64,000 nucleotides of DNA from Saccharibacillus sp. CPCC 101409 (GCF_030518235.1 NZ_JAULSA010000001.1:434001-498000), one strand, 5' to 3'; counted from the first letter of the stretch, positions 49,123 to 58,338 are shown. A program made the numbers and translations. Notes: generated by a model from the sequence alone, not told the origin.

Positions 49123-49878
49123 ATGATCGATTATATCAAACGCTACGGCCTGGCGATTACGGCTTTTATTGCCGGTTATGCGGCCACGTTTATGGTCCGC
49201 GACTATCTGCCGGTGGAAATTTCCATGCTGATTCCCGGCGGCGCCGTTCTGCTGGGCATCGGCGCATTCAAGCGGCGCAAGCCCAAGCCGACGTCGATCG
49301 ACGTCTCCGCCCAGCCGGAAGTTCTGCCTCCGAGCGGAAGACAAACCGGGATACCGGCGGTCGATGAAGCGGTCACGCGCCGTCTGCGCGAAGAAGAAGC
49401 CGCCCGCAAGCGCAATCCCCAGCCGGCTCCCGCCGCCGCGCAGCCCGCGCCGACGCCCGCCAAACCGGCGCAGGAGCCGGACGAGCTGTGGGACCCGGTG
49501 CACGAGTACATCTCGGTGATCGAAGAACTGATCATTTCCGAAGGACAGAAGAACTCGCTGGACGACGAGATCGTCGAGAAAACGACTTCGCTGCTGGCCC
49601 GCTTGTCCCGCCTGATTCCGCAGCTCAAAGAACTGAACGACAGCAAGGTCAACCACAATATCCAGCGCCTGGTCTTCAAAGACCTGAACGGCGTCATCAA
49701 CCCGTTTCTGAAGCTGAGCGGCGAAGCGAAGCGCAAGAACCGCAGACTGCTGCTGGACGGAATCAAAGACATCAACTCCCGGCTGTCGCTGTACGTCGAA
49801 ACGATCGAGCATCGCGATCTGCTGGAACTGCAAAGCCGGATCGACCTGATCCAGCAGCGCTACCGGACTTCGGATTAA
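49123..49878 (+). CDS. XpaC-like membrane-associated protein
   Basis: A 251-residue protein: two membrane helices at about 8-25 and 30-48, a Pro/Ala-rich linker (about 95-125), and a helical C-terminal domain (DELWDPVHEYISVIEELI, NSLDDEIVEKT) that resembles the XpaC family. In B. subtilis xpaC and the telA homologue yaaN form an operon, as here with 13 bases between the two genes. XpaC has been tied to hydrolysis of an indolyl phosphate; the true role is unclear. GGAGGTG precedes the ATG. Confidence 0.75.
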   Translation: MIDYIKRYGLAITAFIAGYAATFMVRDYLPVEISMLIPGGAVLLGIGAFKRRKPKPTSIDVSAQPEVLPPSGRQTGIPAVDEAVTRRLREEEAARKRNPQPAPAAAQPAPTPAKPAQEPDELWDPVHEYISVIEELIISEGQKNSLDDEIVEKTTSLLARLSRLIPQLKELNDSKVNHNIQRLVFKDLNGVINPFLKLSGEAKRKNRRLLLDGIKDINSRLSLYVETIEHRDLLELQSRIDLIQQRYRTSD

Positions 49879-49891
49879 AGGAGGAGAACAC

Positions 49892-51016
49892 ATGTCCACG
49901 AATCTTGCGGTTGAACTGAAAAAGAACGATCTGGATAAAGTCGAACAGGAAGCGAAACAGGTGATCCAGAAAGTCGCGAACACCGACAATTTGCAGCTCG
50001 ACGAGCTGATGGATCAGATCGGCCGGATGGGCCAGCGCACGATGGAGAAAGCCGGGCAGTCGCTGGAGATGCTCCAGCGCCCGGTCGGCGATATGGTATC
50101 GGGCAAGCGTTCGGACGTCAGCAACAACATCCTGCGCCTGCGCAGCGAGATCGATTCGCTCAGCAAGAGCAAGCAGCTCGGTTTGTTCGACAAAATCATG
50201 CGCAAAACACCGCTGAAGAACTACATATACAAATATCAGTCGGTGAAAACGAATGTCGACGCCATCGTTCTTTCGCTGCGCAACGGCAAAGATACGCTCG
50301 AAGAAAACATGGTCTATATGCGCAACCTCAAACGGACGGCGATCGAGGAAGTCTACAATCTGCAAATGCGGATCGCGATGGGCAACCAGCTCAAGACGCT
50401 GTTTGAAGAAGAGATCGGGAAGCCGGAGAACGCGGGCCGCAAAACGACGCTGGAGCGCGGTCTGCGCAAAGTCGTGACCCGCATCCAGTCGTTTACCGAG
50501 ATGATTATGCTGTACCAGCAGGCGATTGCCGGCGCGGATATCATCAACGACAACAACGACAAGCTGATCGATTCCGTCGACGCGACGATCGACAAGACGC
50601 AGCACCTGATTACCGTTTCCGCCATGATCGCGCTGGCCCTGCAGGACCAGATGGAAACGATCGAAGCGGTCAATACGGCCAACCAGACGCTGCAAAACAT
50701 GTTCGAGGAGAACTCGCGCATGCTCAAAGAAACGACCCAGAAGACCAACGAACTGCTCGGCAAGCCCGCGATGCAGCTCGAGGCGGTCGAGCGCGCGATG
50801 GGCGACCTGTTCTCGGCGATGGATCTGTACGAACAGTCCAACCGCAGTATCATCAAATCGGCTACCGAGCAGACGGGCCGCATGACCGAGATCAACAAAC
50901 AGATGAACGATCGGCTCGGCCTGATGCAAAGCGGAGGCGCGGACGCTCAGCCGACCCGCATCGAAGCGCAGAAAGAATCGCAGCAGCTGCAATCGATCTC
51001 GAATCTGCTGGAGTGA
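49892..51016 (+). CDS. telA: TelA-family toxic anion resistance protein
   Basis: A 374-residue helical coiled-coil protein of the TelA/KlaA family (B. subtilis YaaN, YceH). Features are IRLRSEIDSLSKSKQLGLFD-like helices, the conserved KTPLKNYIYKYQSVKTNVD-type segment, and a long coiled coil to the C terminus. TelA proteins give resistance to tellurite and other toxic anions and some antimicrobials and are part of the Ter network. AAAGGAGGA precedes the ATG. Confidence 0.9.
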   Translation: MSTNLAVELKKNDLDKVEQEAKQVIQKVANTDNLQLDELMDQIGRMGQRTMEKAGQSLEMLQRPVGDMVSGKRSDVSNNILRLRSEIDSLSKSKQLGLFDKIMRKTPLKNYIYKYQSVKTNVDAIVLSLRNGKDTLEENMVYMRNLKRTAIEEVYNLQMRIAMGNQLKTLFEEEIGKPENAGRKTTLERGLRKVVTRIQSFTEMIMLYQQAIAGADIINDNNDKLIDSVDATIDKTQHLITVSAMIALALQDQMETIEAVNTANQTLQNMFEENSRMLKETTQKTNELLGKPAMQLEAVERAMGDLFSAMDLYEQSNRSIIKSATEQTGRMTEINKQMNDRLGLMQSGGADAQPTRIEAQKESQQLQSISNLLE

Positions 51017-51061
51017 AACCGCCGCAGCGTGCGAACAATGAAAAGGGAGGACTGCAACAGA

Positions 51062-51382
51062 ATGGACATCAAGATCCTGGAGGCTCGCATGGAGCGCCGC
51101 GACGATAAAAGTTATATGGGCAAAGTGGAGTTCGAAGTCGAAAACCACAAAGAGCCTTACGAAATTACGATCTACAGCAAAAGCGGGAATGCCTGGGAGT
51201 ACAGCCTGCATTTCCTGAAAGACCCCGGACCGGAAACGGAAATTCTCGCGTTCGAAGAGTTTATCGAGAACGACGACGAAGCGTTCGACCGGCTGGTGGA
51301 CGCGGCCTGGGATTCGATGGGGGACGAAGAAAAGGACGGGGCTTCGGAAGAAGATGAAGGGTCCGATCGTTCGGAAGAGTAG
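51062..51382 (+). CDS. Small acidic hypothetical protein after telA
   Basis: A 106-residue protein. The first 80 residues form a compact alpha/beta domain (MGKVEFEVENHKEPYEITIY, WEYSLHFLKDPGPETEI), and the tail is almost all Asp/Glu/Ser. I do not recognise the family. AAAGGGAGG lies about 12 bases before the ATG at 51062. It is probably the last gene of the Ter island; a terminator follows. Confidence 0.65.
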   Translation: MDIKILEARMERRDDKSYMGKVEFEVENHKEPYEITIYSKSGNAWEYSLHFLKDPGPETEILAFEEFIENDDEAFDRLVDAAWDSMGDEEKDGASEEDEGSDRSEE

Positions 51383-51413
51383 ATCGGTGAATGGCATGGA
51401 ATGGGGAAAAGAA

Positions 51414-51456
51414 AGTCGCCGCTTCGCGATTACAGCGAAGAAGGGCGGCTTTTTTG
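51414..51456 (+). terminator. Terminator ending the Ter island
   Basis: AGTCGCC with GCTTCGC pairs with GCGAAG and GGCGGCT around GATTACA, followed by six T. Confidence 0.8.
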
Positions 51457-51523
51457 GTGTTTTGTGCGGGGGGCTGAAAGATTTAAAAGATTTAGATTTG
51501 CCGGGTTTGGTGACTTTAAAAAT

Positions 51524-51615
51524 TCGATTGGAATCGCTCCGTGGAAAGCTTTGAACGCGGTTGACCCATCCGCGTTCAAAGCTCTGAATCAAGGCGCTGA
51601 TTAGGAATTTTCAAA
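51524..51615. repeat. Intergenic stem-loop element, family member B
   Basis: TCGATTGGAATCGCTC (51524-51539) is identical to the copy at 17391. It is again followed, after a similar gap, by a perfect 13-bp stem (51548-51560 with 51570-51582), but with a different stem sequence (GCTTTGAACGCGG here, CTTTCGATTGCGG there). GCTCTGAATCAAG follows, as in the other copy. A TTTTCAAAA box closes it. Confidence 0.65.
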
Positions 51616-51616
51616 A

Positions 51617-52324
51617 CTATTTAATCAAAATATTCCCGAAGGGAATGGCTTCTCTCAAGATCCGTTTCACCAATCCGTCGTCTTCCATATGCTGCTGAAG
51701 TTCCTGGCTGCGGGAGCCGCCGGCCTGGACCAGGACATGGCCTGTGCCGGTCATTTTCCAATGATAGCTCATATGCTGGCTGGCGAGGTGGTTGCCGTAG
51801 ACGGCCAGGTCCAACCGGGCGTTCTCGGGGTAAGCGAGGATGCTGCCGGCGTTGACGTAGACCGGCTCGGTTTCGTGCAGTTCGAGCTGGAATACGGTAC
51901 CTTTGGTCATGACGCCGATCTGTCCTTTGCCGGAAAACTTCATTTTGATCGCGTCCTGGGTAATCAGCATATTTTTCAGCTTCAAGATCCGGCTTTTCAT
52001 CTCCACGCCGTCGGTGTAGAAAAAAAGCTGGCGGAAATCGTACAGCATATCGCCGCCTCCGCCGAGGTCGAGCGTTTGCAGGCCGATTCCCGGCGGGAGC
52101 GAGGCGGTAAACGTGCATCGGCCGGTAAAGTCGGCCCGGATCAGCTTGCGTTTGCGCATCATGCGGCTGACTTCCAGCAGACGGTCGCTGCGGTTGCCGG
52201 GGTCGCCCCGGTAGGCGATCACCTGCTGGGGATGCAGCACGTGGGCGGTATCGCCTTTGTTCAGGGAGAACGTGAATGCCTGGGAGCCCGACGAGCCGTT
52301 GCTTTGTTCGCGTGTAATCTCCAT
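51617..52324 (-). CDS. AIM24-family protein
   Basis: A 235-residue beta-rich protein of the AIM24/TRAP-like family (altered inheritance of mitochondria 24), here in its bacterial form. Seen: TFSLNKGDTAHVLHPQQVIA, DLGGGGDMLYDFRQLFFY, LELHETEPVYVNAGSILAYP. Bacterial members are of unknown function, often encoded near membrane-stress genes. GGGAGGCC precedes the ATG. It follows the coiled-coil membrane gene by 12 bases, so the two form one operon. Confidence 0.82.
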   Translation of the reverse strand: MEITREQSNGSSGSQAFTFSLNKGDTAHVLHPQQVIAYRGDPGNRSDRLLEVSRMMRKRKLIRADFTGRCTFTASLPPGIGLQTLDLGGGGDMLYDFRQLFFYTDGVEMKSRILKLKNMLITQDAIKMKFSGKGQIGVMTKGTVFQLELHETEPVYVNAGSILAYPENARLDLAVYGNHLASQHMSYHWKMTGTGHVLVQAGGSRSQELQQHMEDDGLVKRILREAIPFGNILIK

Positions 52325-52336
52325 TTCAGGCCTCCC

Positions 52337-52807
52337 TCAGCGCCGGCCGCGCAGGCCGAAGCGAAGTACGCGGGTAAACAGGAAGAAGCCGACAAACAGC
52401 GCGACAAGCACGAAAATAACGATCTTCATCGTGCGGGAGCTTTTCTCGCGTTCTTCCCGCAGCGCGTCGAGCGCGGCGACGGTTGCCTGGAGCTGTTTAT
52501 TTTGTTCGTTCAGCTGCGCATTTTGTTCCCGGTACGTATCCAGGTCGTCGCGGTACGCTTCGAGATCGGAGCGGGCGCTGCTTAGTTCCGCTTTGGTGCT
52601 TTCCAGTTCGGACATGGTCTGCTCGTAGCCTTCGCGCAGCTTGTTCACTTCGCCCGGAAGCTGGCCGAACGTCTCGATTCCGTTGACGACGTCGTCGAAC
52701 GGATTCCAGGCCGCCTCGGCGCGCGGGGCGTTCGGCAGCAGAAACAGACCGGCCGCCAGCAGGGCGGGAAGGCTTGTCCGCAGTCCGCGGGCAAATTTGG
52801 TATGCAT
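52337..52807 (-). CDS. Secreted/anchored coiled-coil protein
   Basis: A 156-residue protein: signal peptide (about 1-27, SLPALLAAGLFLLPNAPRAEA), a coiled coil (about 50-115, rich in Leu, Glu and Gln), and a C-terminal membrane helix (about 122-143, IVIFVLVALFVGFFLF) followed by Arg-rich residues. The ends suggest a protein that spans the membrane and reaches into the wall space. GAGGTGA precedes the ATG at 52807. First gene of the operon with AIM24. Family not recognised. Confidence 0.75.
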   Translation of the reverse strand: MHTKFARGLRTSLPALLAAGLFLLPNAPRAEAAWNPFDDVVNGIETFGQLPGEVNKLREGYEQTMSELESTKAELSSARSDLEAYRDDLDTYREQNAQLNEQNKQLQATVAALDALREEREKSSRTMKIVIFVLVALFVGFFLFTRVLRFGLRGRR

Positions 52808-53108
52808 GAATGTCACCTCGGTGTAGGAGTTCGGGACGGGAGCGGCGAAACCGCCGATTGCCGCACAAAATAGAAGGCGTTTGATAATCGGAAGAAACGG
52901 GTATACATAGGGATGCGCCGCAACGGCGCTTGGGAATTGACCGGCATCGGCGCCGCGCCGTCCGGCCTTCGCGCATCAAGCTTTATACGTAAATCAGTGT
53001 ACCGAAGTTCCTTCCCAAACGCCAGTTTCGCTCTTTTTCAATCCATTCATCCCCGTACTCGCTTATAAACGGAAATTCAAATCGCTAAACCGACAGGAGA
53101 GACCTTTC
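52808..53108. other. Intergenic region
   Basis: No gene is evident. The stretch should carry divergent promoters for the coiled-coil/AIM24 operon and the small gene at 53109; the left two thirds are GC-rich with GCGCC-type short palindromes. I see no clear operator. Confidence 0.35.
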
Positions 53109-53264
53109 ATGCATACGCCAAATACGAATATGAAAAAAATTATGATTACGGTAAACGGAGAACCGGTGGGCAGCGGCCTGCTGCTGGACAGCGTGACTTT
53201 TCGCCCGCTGAACGATTGCGCGGAGCTGACGGATCCGGCGCAGGAGACGGCGAACGAACAGTAA
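53109..53264 (+). CDS. Small protein resembling a stalk-domain fragment
   Basis: A 51-residue ORF with GGAGAG before its ATG. The middle (ITVNGEPVGSGLLLDSVTFR) resembles the start of copper amine oxidase N-terminal/stalk domains (VNG...LIDG.TYVPLR), but it stops before the usual helix. The rest is acidic and ends AQETANEQ. It may be a real small protein, or a worn fragment. A terminator follows, supporting transcription. Confidence 0.55.
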   Translation: MHTPNTNMKKIMITVNGEPVGSGLLLDSVTFRPLNDCAELTDPAQETANEQ

Positions 53265-53293
53265 GCGGCGCTTATCCCGCCCGGTATTGAATG

Positions 53294-53353
53294 AAAAACG
53301 CTTATCCCGACGAATCCGGCAGCAACCGGAATTCGCAGGAAAAGCGTTTTTTT
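53294..53353. terminator. Bidirectional terminator
   Basis: AAAAACGCTT and AAGCGTTTTT with an inner GAATCCGG/CCGGAATTC helix. It sits between the small gene and the convergent chemoreceptor. Confidence 0.85.
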
Positions 53354-53406
53354 GTGCCGCTGTATCTCGATCCCATGTAACAAGCATTCCTGTCCAACCG
53401 TATTCC

Positions 53407-55092
53407 TCAGATCTTGAAACGGTCGATCAGCGTAAACAGGTCTTCGGACAGATGCGACAGCATATTGGACGAAGCCTGGAGCTCCTGCATCGACGCGTAT
53501 TGTTCGCTGGCGGAATCGGCCAGCAGGCGAGAGCGTTCGTGCGTGCCGTCGGCGATCGAAGCGCTGAGCTTGATCCGCTCGGCAATCGCGCCCGCGTCCT
53601 CGCTCAATCTCTTCACATCCTCCATCGCCGCGTCCGCGTTGCTGCGCGAAACGGCCCAGGCGCTGCGGATCGCGCCGAACGAACCGGAGGCGGAAGAGAA
53701 AGTATGCATGCCGCGGTCGGCGGCCGAAGAAACGGTATTCATCACGCCGGAAGCCGCTTCGATCTGGCCGAGCGTCGAATCGATAATGCCGTGGATCTGC
53801 CGCACGGCCGTGCCGGAGCGGTCGGACAGCTTGCGGATACTGTCGGAGACGATCGCGAAGCCCCGGCCGTGCTCGCCGGCGCGCGCGGCTTCGATCGCCG
53901 CGTTCAGCGCCAGCAGATGCGTTTCCTCGGAGATCTCGGTAATCACGCCGAGAATCTGGTGAATCTCCCGGGAATGGGTGCGCATGTCCTCGATCGCCGT
54001 TTTCATTTCGCGGATCGCGCTGGAGGTCAGCTCCATCTGCCGGGACGCCTGTTCGAGTTCGCTGCCGGCGGCGCTGGAATGCTGCTCCGATTCCGACGAT
54101 TGACGAGCCAGTTCTTCCATGCGGATCAGCACCTGAGCGGCGAAAGTCGTAATCTTCTCCAGCAGCTCCGAGCTTTCCGCCAGCGAGCCGCGCTGCCGCA
54201 GCGCTTCCTGTTCGAGATGCATCGTCACGTCGTGGATGCGTTCGCCGGTCGTGCCGGTCTGAACGGCGCTGGCCGTCAGCTGCTCCGAAGCGGCCGCCAC
54301 TTGATGGGAGCTGTCGCGCACTTCCGACAGCAGGCCGCGGAAGCTGCCCGACATGGCGTTGAAGTCGGAAGCGAGTCTTGCGGTCTCGTCTTTGCCGCGC
54401 ACCGGCAAAGCGTCGAGGCTGAGATCGCCTTCCGCCAGCAGGCGGGTGCGTTCGGACAGCCGCACGACCGGGGCGATCATTCTGCGGATAATAAAGTAAG
54501 TCGCCAGCAGCGCCGCGGCCAGCAGCAGAGCGCCGATCAGCAGCGGCAGCTCGAAGACGGACAGCGTGCGCTCCTGGATAATGGACGAGTCGAAGTTGAT
54601 TGCCATCAGCGCGATTACTTTGCCGTCGGTGGAGTAGATCGGGCCGTAACCGGTCTTCAGCCCGACGCCGTCGTAAGTATACACGTCGGAATATGTACCG
54701 TGCGTCATGGTCGCGGCCATTTCGCGATCCTTGTCGGCAAAGCGGAAAGAATCGCCGGCTTTATAGCCGCGCGAGCTCAGCCGCGAGTCGGCGGCCAGAA
54801 TCTTCCCATCGAGCGAAAGGATAAAAGCTTCTTTAAAAATCGGTTTGTGCTGAGTGATCCAATCGATCTTGCCCTGAATTTCCGTAAGCTTTGAAGTGTC
54901 CCCCGCCGCCAGCGCCTCGACGTCTTCCGGCGCCACCAGTCCCGTTGTAATATTCGCGCAGCCCACCAGCTCGATGCCGGCCGCTTCGTCGACCTGCCCG
55001 TAAGCGGCCCGGTAAGCAAGCGCTCCTACGGTTAACCCGACAACAAGAAACAAAGCGATCATGGCGGTGGTTATTTTTCCGGCCAGCTTCAT
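53407..55092 (-). CDS. Methyl-accepting chemotaxis protein
   Basis: A 561-residue receptor: TM1 (about 7-27), an extracellular sensor domain that looks like a single Cache (about 28-180, [15 protein letters not shown]), TM2 (about 185-205), HAMP, and a signalling coiled coil with tip [20 protein letters not shown]. The tip has ETH where most receptors have QTN, and there is no C-terminal CheR/CheB pentapeptide. It would report an unknown attractant to CheA. The ATG at 55092 has GGGGAG about ten bases upstream. A strong hairpin lies in its leader. Confidence 0.88.
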   Translation of the reverse strand: MKLAGKITTAMIALFLVVGLTVGALAYRAAYGQVDEAAGIELVGCANITTGLVAPEDVEALAAGDTSKLTEIQGKIDWITQHKPIFKEAFILSLDGKILAADSRLSSRGYKAGDSFRFADKDREMAATMTHGTYSDVYTYDGVGLKTGYGPIYSTDGKVIALMAINFDSSIIQERTLSVFELPLLIGALLLAAALLATYFIIRRMIAPVVRLSERTRLLAEGDLSLDALPVRGKDETARLASDFNAMSGSFRGLLSEVRDSSHQVAAASEQLTASAVQTGTTGERIHDVTMHLEQEALRQRGSLAESSELLEKITTFAAQVLIRMEELARQSSESEQHSSAAGSELEQASRQMELTSSAIREMKTAIEDMRTHSREIHQILGVITEISEETHLLALNAAIEAARAGEHGRGFAIVSDSIRKLSDRSGTAVRQIHGIIDSTLGQIEAASGVMNTVSSAADRGMHTFSSASGSFGAIRSAWAVSRSNADAAMEDVKRLSEDAGAIAERIKLSASIADGTHERSRLLADSASEQYASMQELQASSNMLSHLSEDLFTLIDRFKI

Positions 55093-55142
55093 ATCGTACA
55101 ACTCCCCTATAGTCACAGTCGCACAAGCTCATCCATGCCGCC

Positions 55143-55181
55143 GCCCATTCCAGGCTGCAAAGATCTCGCCTGGTAACGGGC
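55143..55181 (-). promoter_or_regulatory. Strong hairpin in the chemoreceptor leader
   Basis: GCCCGTTACCAGGC and GCCTGGAATGGGC (minus strand) form a long helix with one bulge. No T-run follows. It is not a riboswitch that I can recognise. The remainder of 55093-55439 shows no gene. Confidence 0.4.
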
Positions 55182-55340
55182 CTGCGCACGATGAAGTTCT
55201 ACGTTCTTATCCTGCAAGATAGCGACATAACGCGGCTGTGAGAAATGTCATAAAAACGAGCGATAGAGCAAATTTTAACGAACAGTTTAACCTGTAACTG
55301 GAAAGGGAGGCGAAACGTAATCGTCAAGCCCGGAAAACGC

Positions 55341-55389
55341 AAAAAAGCGGATGTTCTTTTCTCCGAAAGGAGAAGCGAACATCCGCTTT
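55341..55389 (-). terminator. Terminator of the Ig-like protein gene
   Basis: AAAGCGGATGTTC and GAACATCCGCTTT form a long stem with an inner CTCC/GGAG pair, followed by T on the minus strand. Confidence 0.9.
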
Positions 55390-55439
55390 GAACGCGCGGT
55401 TCGGCCGGTATAAAGCCGGCTGCGCACCGCCGTATCGTA

Positions 55440-57665
55440 TTATTGATTTTTGACCGTCACGGAGATTGTGAAGGTCTTGCTGCCGAATTTGCCTTTGATC
55501 GTGGTCTTGCCTTCGGTCAGCGCCGAAATCTGGCCGGAAGCCGAGATGGTCGCTACCGCCGGCTTGGAACTGGTCCACGTGGTGGCGCCCGCTGCGTTTT
55601 CTTCCGCGCCGGTATCGTAAGTCGCGGTTACGATCGCGGTCGCTTTCGCGCCCGGAGCCAGCTTCAGCGTTTTCTCGTTGACGGTCAGCTTGGTCAGCTT
55701 GGGCACGACGCTGACTTTCGCGGAGAGCGAGTAGCCCTGATAGGAGCCGCTCAGCGTCGCCGTTCCCACGGCTACGCCTTTGACGCTTGCACCGGTCACG
55801 GTCGCCACGTCCGGATCGGACGATTCCCAGCCGACTTTGCTGCCCAGCGAGACTTTGGAACCGTTGGCGTAGTAGCCGGTGACTTTAATCGCTTTGCTTT
55901 TCTTGATATTGAGTTCGACCGCGGTCGGTTCGACGACGATCTTCACGATTTTTTGTTCCACTTTGACCGGCACGCTGATCGTTTTGTTCAGGTATGTGCC
56001 TTTGAGCGTAGCGGAGCCTTTGGTCAGGCCTTTGATCGTCTGGCCGTCTTCGGTCGTTTTGAGTACGACGTTGGTGCCGCTGACGGTCCATTTGACCAGC
56101 GAGGACACGTCTTTCTCCGCGCCGTTCTCCCACACCGCGTCCACTTCCGGCAGGGAAGAAGACTCGCCCACGACGAGGCTCAGCGTTTCGTCGGGACCGA
56201 GCAGCACGAGGACTTTCTCGTTGACGGTCACTTTGATCTCGATCTTCTCGCCGCGAACCGATACGTTGGACGACGGCGTTTGGACGGAATCGGCTTCCGG
56301 CAGAGCGGCGCTCAGCGTAACCGTTCCTTCGGACTTGGCATGGAATTTACCGCTCTCGATCGAGACGATCTCGTCGTCGCTCGACGTCCACTTGAGGTCG
56401 CCGCTGAGATCGAGCTTGGTCTTGTCGAGCTTGACGCCGCTGATTTTCGGCAGAGCCTGCGATTCGTCCCTGAACAATTCGAATTCGCTTTTCTCGGTCT
56501 GGAGATCGGTCAGGGTCGGGTATACCGTTACTTTCAGTTCTTTGGAAATGCCGCCGTAATCGGCTTTGATCGTCGAGGTGCCGAGCGCTTTGGCCGTGAT
56601 GCGGCCGCCCGAGACGGTAGCCGCCAGCGGATTGCTGGACGTCCATTTGGCCTGGTCCGACACATCGAGCGAAGAGTTGGCGCGGTCGCGCACTTCGGCT
56701 TTGGCCGGCAGCGTTTCGTCCATAAACAGGATTACGCTGTCGGACGGTTCCAGCAGCAGCGCTTCGTAAGGAGCGCGTACATACACGTCCACGCTTGCGG
56801 TCACGCCCAGGTACTGCGCCGTGATCGTCGCTTTGCCGGCGGACGCTACGGTCAGGACGCCGCCTTCGACCGAAACGACGCCGGAAGCGGAAGAGCTCCA
56901 GTTGGCGTCGGCCGTGATATCGTGCTCGCCGCTGCCTCCGGCGGCCGGAGCGACGGATTTGAGGCTGACTTCGTCGCCGACGAGCAGTTCCAGCTGCGAA
57001 ACGGCTTTACCGCTCTGGCGAAGCTCCAGCGAGGAGTAAGGCAGCTCGACGGTCGCTTTGTAGGTGGCGGTCAGTCCTTGATACTTCGCGGTAATCGTTG
57101 CCGTGCCTTTGCCGACGAGCGTGATCTGGCCGGCATCCACGGTCAGCACGGACGAGCTGGAGCTCGACCAGACGGCCAGGGAGGTGACGTCGGTAACGGC
57201 GTCTTTTTCTTCGCCGCCGGTTGCTTTCGCCGCGATCTTCAGATCGCCTGCGGAATCGCCCAGCTTATATGTACCACTCTTGGCGGCTTCGAGGGCGAGC
57301 TTCGTATACGGATAAGAAGCGGAGACTTCGACGGTCGCTACGGCGCCTTCATAGACGGCCGTGATGATGGCATCCCCGCTCGACTTCGGCGTCACCAGTC
57401 CTTTGACGACCTGCGCGACGTCTTCGTCGGAAGAGCTCCAGGCTGCGGATGCGGTAATGTCTTTCTTGGTCGAAGATCCTTCGACGACTGCGTATACTTT
57501 GAGCTGCTTGGCGGATTGGCCGATGACCAGTTCCTTTTTGGCCGAGTCGTCGAACGAGATCGACGTGACGTCGCCCGCGGCGGCAAACGCTTGAGCCGGG
57601 AAAACGAGGGCGGCGATCATCAGCAGGGCGGCCAGGGTACGGATCACACTTTTTTGTCGAATCAT
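55440..57665 (-). CDS. Secreted protein with eight BIG2 Ig-like repeats
   Basis: A 741-residue secreted protein: signal peptide (about 1-29, cleavage after AFAA) then eight tandem bacterial Ig-like (BIG2) domains of about 85-100 residues. Each repeat has a W-S/T-S core (AAWSSSDEDVAQV, ATTWTSSKPAVATI) and a G-x-A-T-I strand. There is no SLH, LPXTG or other obvious anchor. Such proteins often hold wall or sugar-binding modules; none is seen here, so it may be a free or partner-bound adhesin. A terminator follows. Confidence 0.87.
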   Translation of the reverse strand: MIRQKSVIRTLAALLMIAALVFPAQAFAAAGDVTSISFDDSAKKELVIGQSAKQLKVYAVVEGSSTKKDITASAAWSSSDEDVAQVVKGLVTPKSSGDAIITAVYEGAVATVEVSASYPYTKLALEAAKSGTYKLGDSAGDLKIAAKATGGEEKDAVTDVTSLAVWSSSSSSVLTVDAGQITLVGKGTATITAKYQGLTATYKATVELPYSSLELRQSGKAVSQLELLVGDEVSLKSVAPAAGGSGEHDITADANWSSSASGVVSVEGGVLTVASAGKATITAQYLGVTASVDVYVRAPYEALLLEPSDSVILFMDETLPAKAEVRDRANSSLDVSDQAKWTSSNPLAATVSGGRITAKALGTSTIKADYGGISKELKVTVYPTLTDLQTEKSEFELFRDESQALPKISGVKLDKTKLDLSGDLKWTSSDDEIVSIESGKFHAKSEGTVTLSAALPEADSVQTPSSNVSVRGEKIEIKVTVNEKVLVLLGPDETLSLVVGESSSLPEVDAVWENGAEKDVSSLVKWTVSGTNVVLKTTEDGQTIKGLTKGSATLKGTYLNKTISVPVKVEQKIVKIVVEPTAVELNIKKSKAIKVTGYYANGSKVSLGSKVGWESSDPDVATVTGASVKGVAVGTATLSGSYQGYSLSAKVSVVPKLTKLTVNEKTLKLAPGAKATAIVTATYDTGAEENAAGATTWTSSKPAVATISASGQISALTEGKTTIKGKFGSKTFTISVTVKNQ

Positions 57666-57874
57666 GATCTACTCCTTTGAAAATAAAATTGAAATAAGGG
57701 AATCGAAATACGTTTGGCCGGCATCCCGTCCGGTCCGTCTTTATTTATATCGTAAAAAAATCCCCAGACATTACCTTTTGCAGTTAAAAACATGAAATTG
57801 GTTAATTAGGCCTAAGAAATTCGCCGCGGAACAGGAAGATTTTCGTCTATATTCGTTTTGGAACGTATGTTCGA

Positions 57875-58297
57875 TCAATGCGCAAAAAAATAAACGCACT
57901 CCGAAGGAATCCCGCTGCGCATCAGGAAGCGCTCGAACGATTCGCCCGGCAGCGGCTCCGTATCGCTCGTCAGCAGCAGCATGGCGAAATGGTTGGCCTG
58001 CCGCTCCAACTTGCCCGCGCTGAAAAAAGAATGTTCTTCGATAAAAAAGCGGTTTACGCCTTTGTGCAGCCGGTCGTGGCCCAGTTCGTGCGCGCAGACG
58101 AAATTCCGCCATTCCTCGGGCAGCTGCTCGTTGATGACGATAAAACGGCGGCGCAGCTTGCGGTAATACAGCCCTTTGGTCGATTTGCCGAGGTCCATAT
58201 AGCGGATATGAATGCCGAGCGCCCGGGCGATGGCAAACGGATCGGCCGTGCGGGTCGTGGCAATCAGGCGTTTGACGAGTTTGTCGATAGGGTCCAC
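57875..58297 (-). CDS. ImmA/IrrE-family metallo-endopeptidase
   Basis: A 140-residue zinc peptidase with HELGH (His70, Glu71, His74) and third ligand Glu98 in KLERQANHFAMLLL. In ICEBs1 and phages, ImmA cuts the paired XRE repressor on DNA damage. The start is GTG with AAAGGAGG upstream. It lies 41 bases after the XRE gene and on the same strand, the usual order for an ImmR-ImmA pair. Confidence 0.9.
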   Translation of the reverse strand: MDPIDKLVKRLIATTRTADPFAIARALGIHIRYMDLGKSTKGLYYRKLRRRFIVINEQLPEEWRNFVCAHELGHDRLHKGVNRFFIEEHSFFSAGKLERQANHFAMLLLTSDTEPLPGESFERFLMRSGIPSECVYFFAH

Positions 58298-58338
58298 CGT
58301 CCGTTTCCTCCTTTGCCGGGTAGTCGGTCCTTCGACCG

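Noticed and set aside
55117-55260. Possible c-di-GMP riboswitch upstream of the chemoreceptor
   Set aside because: I compared it with the GEMM-I consensus; conserved GGGACGCAAAG-type elements are not present. Only a hairpin remains.
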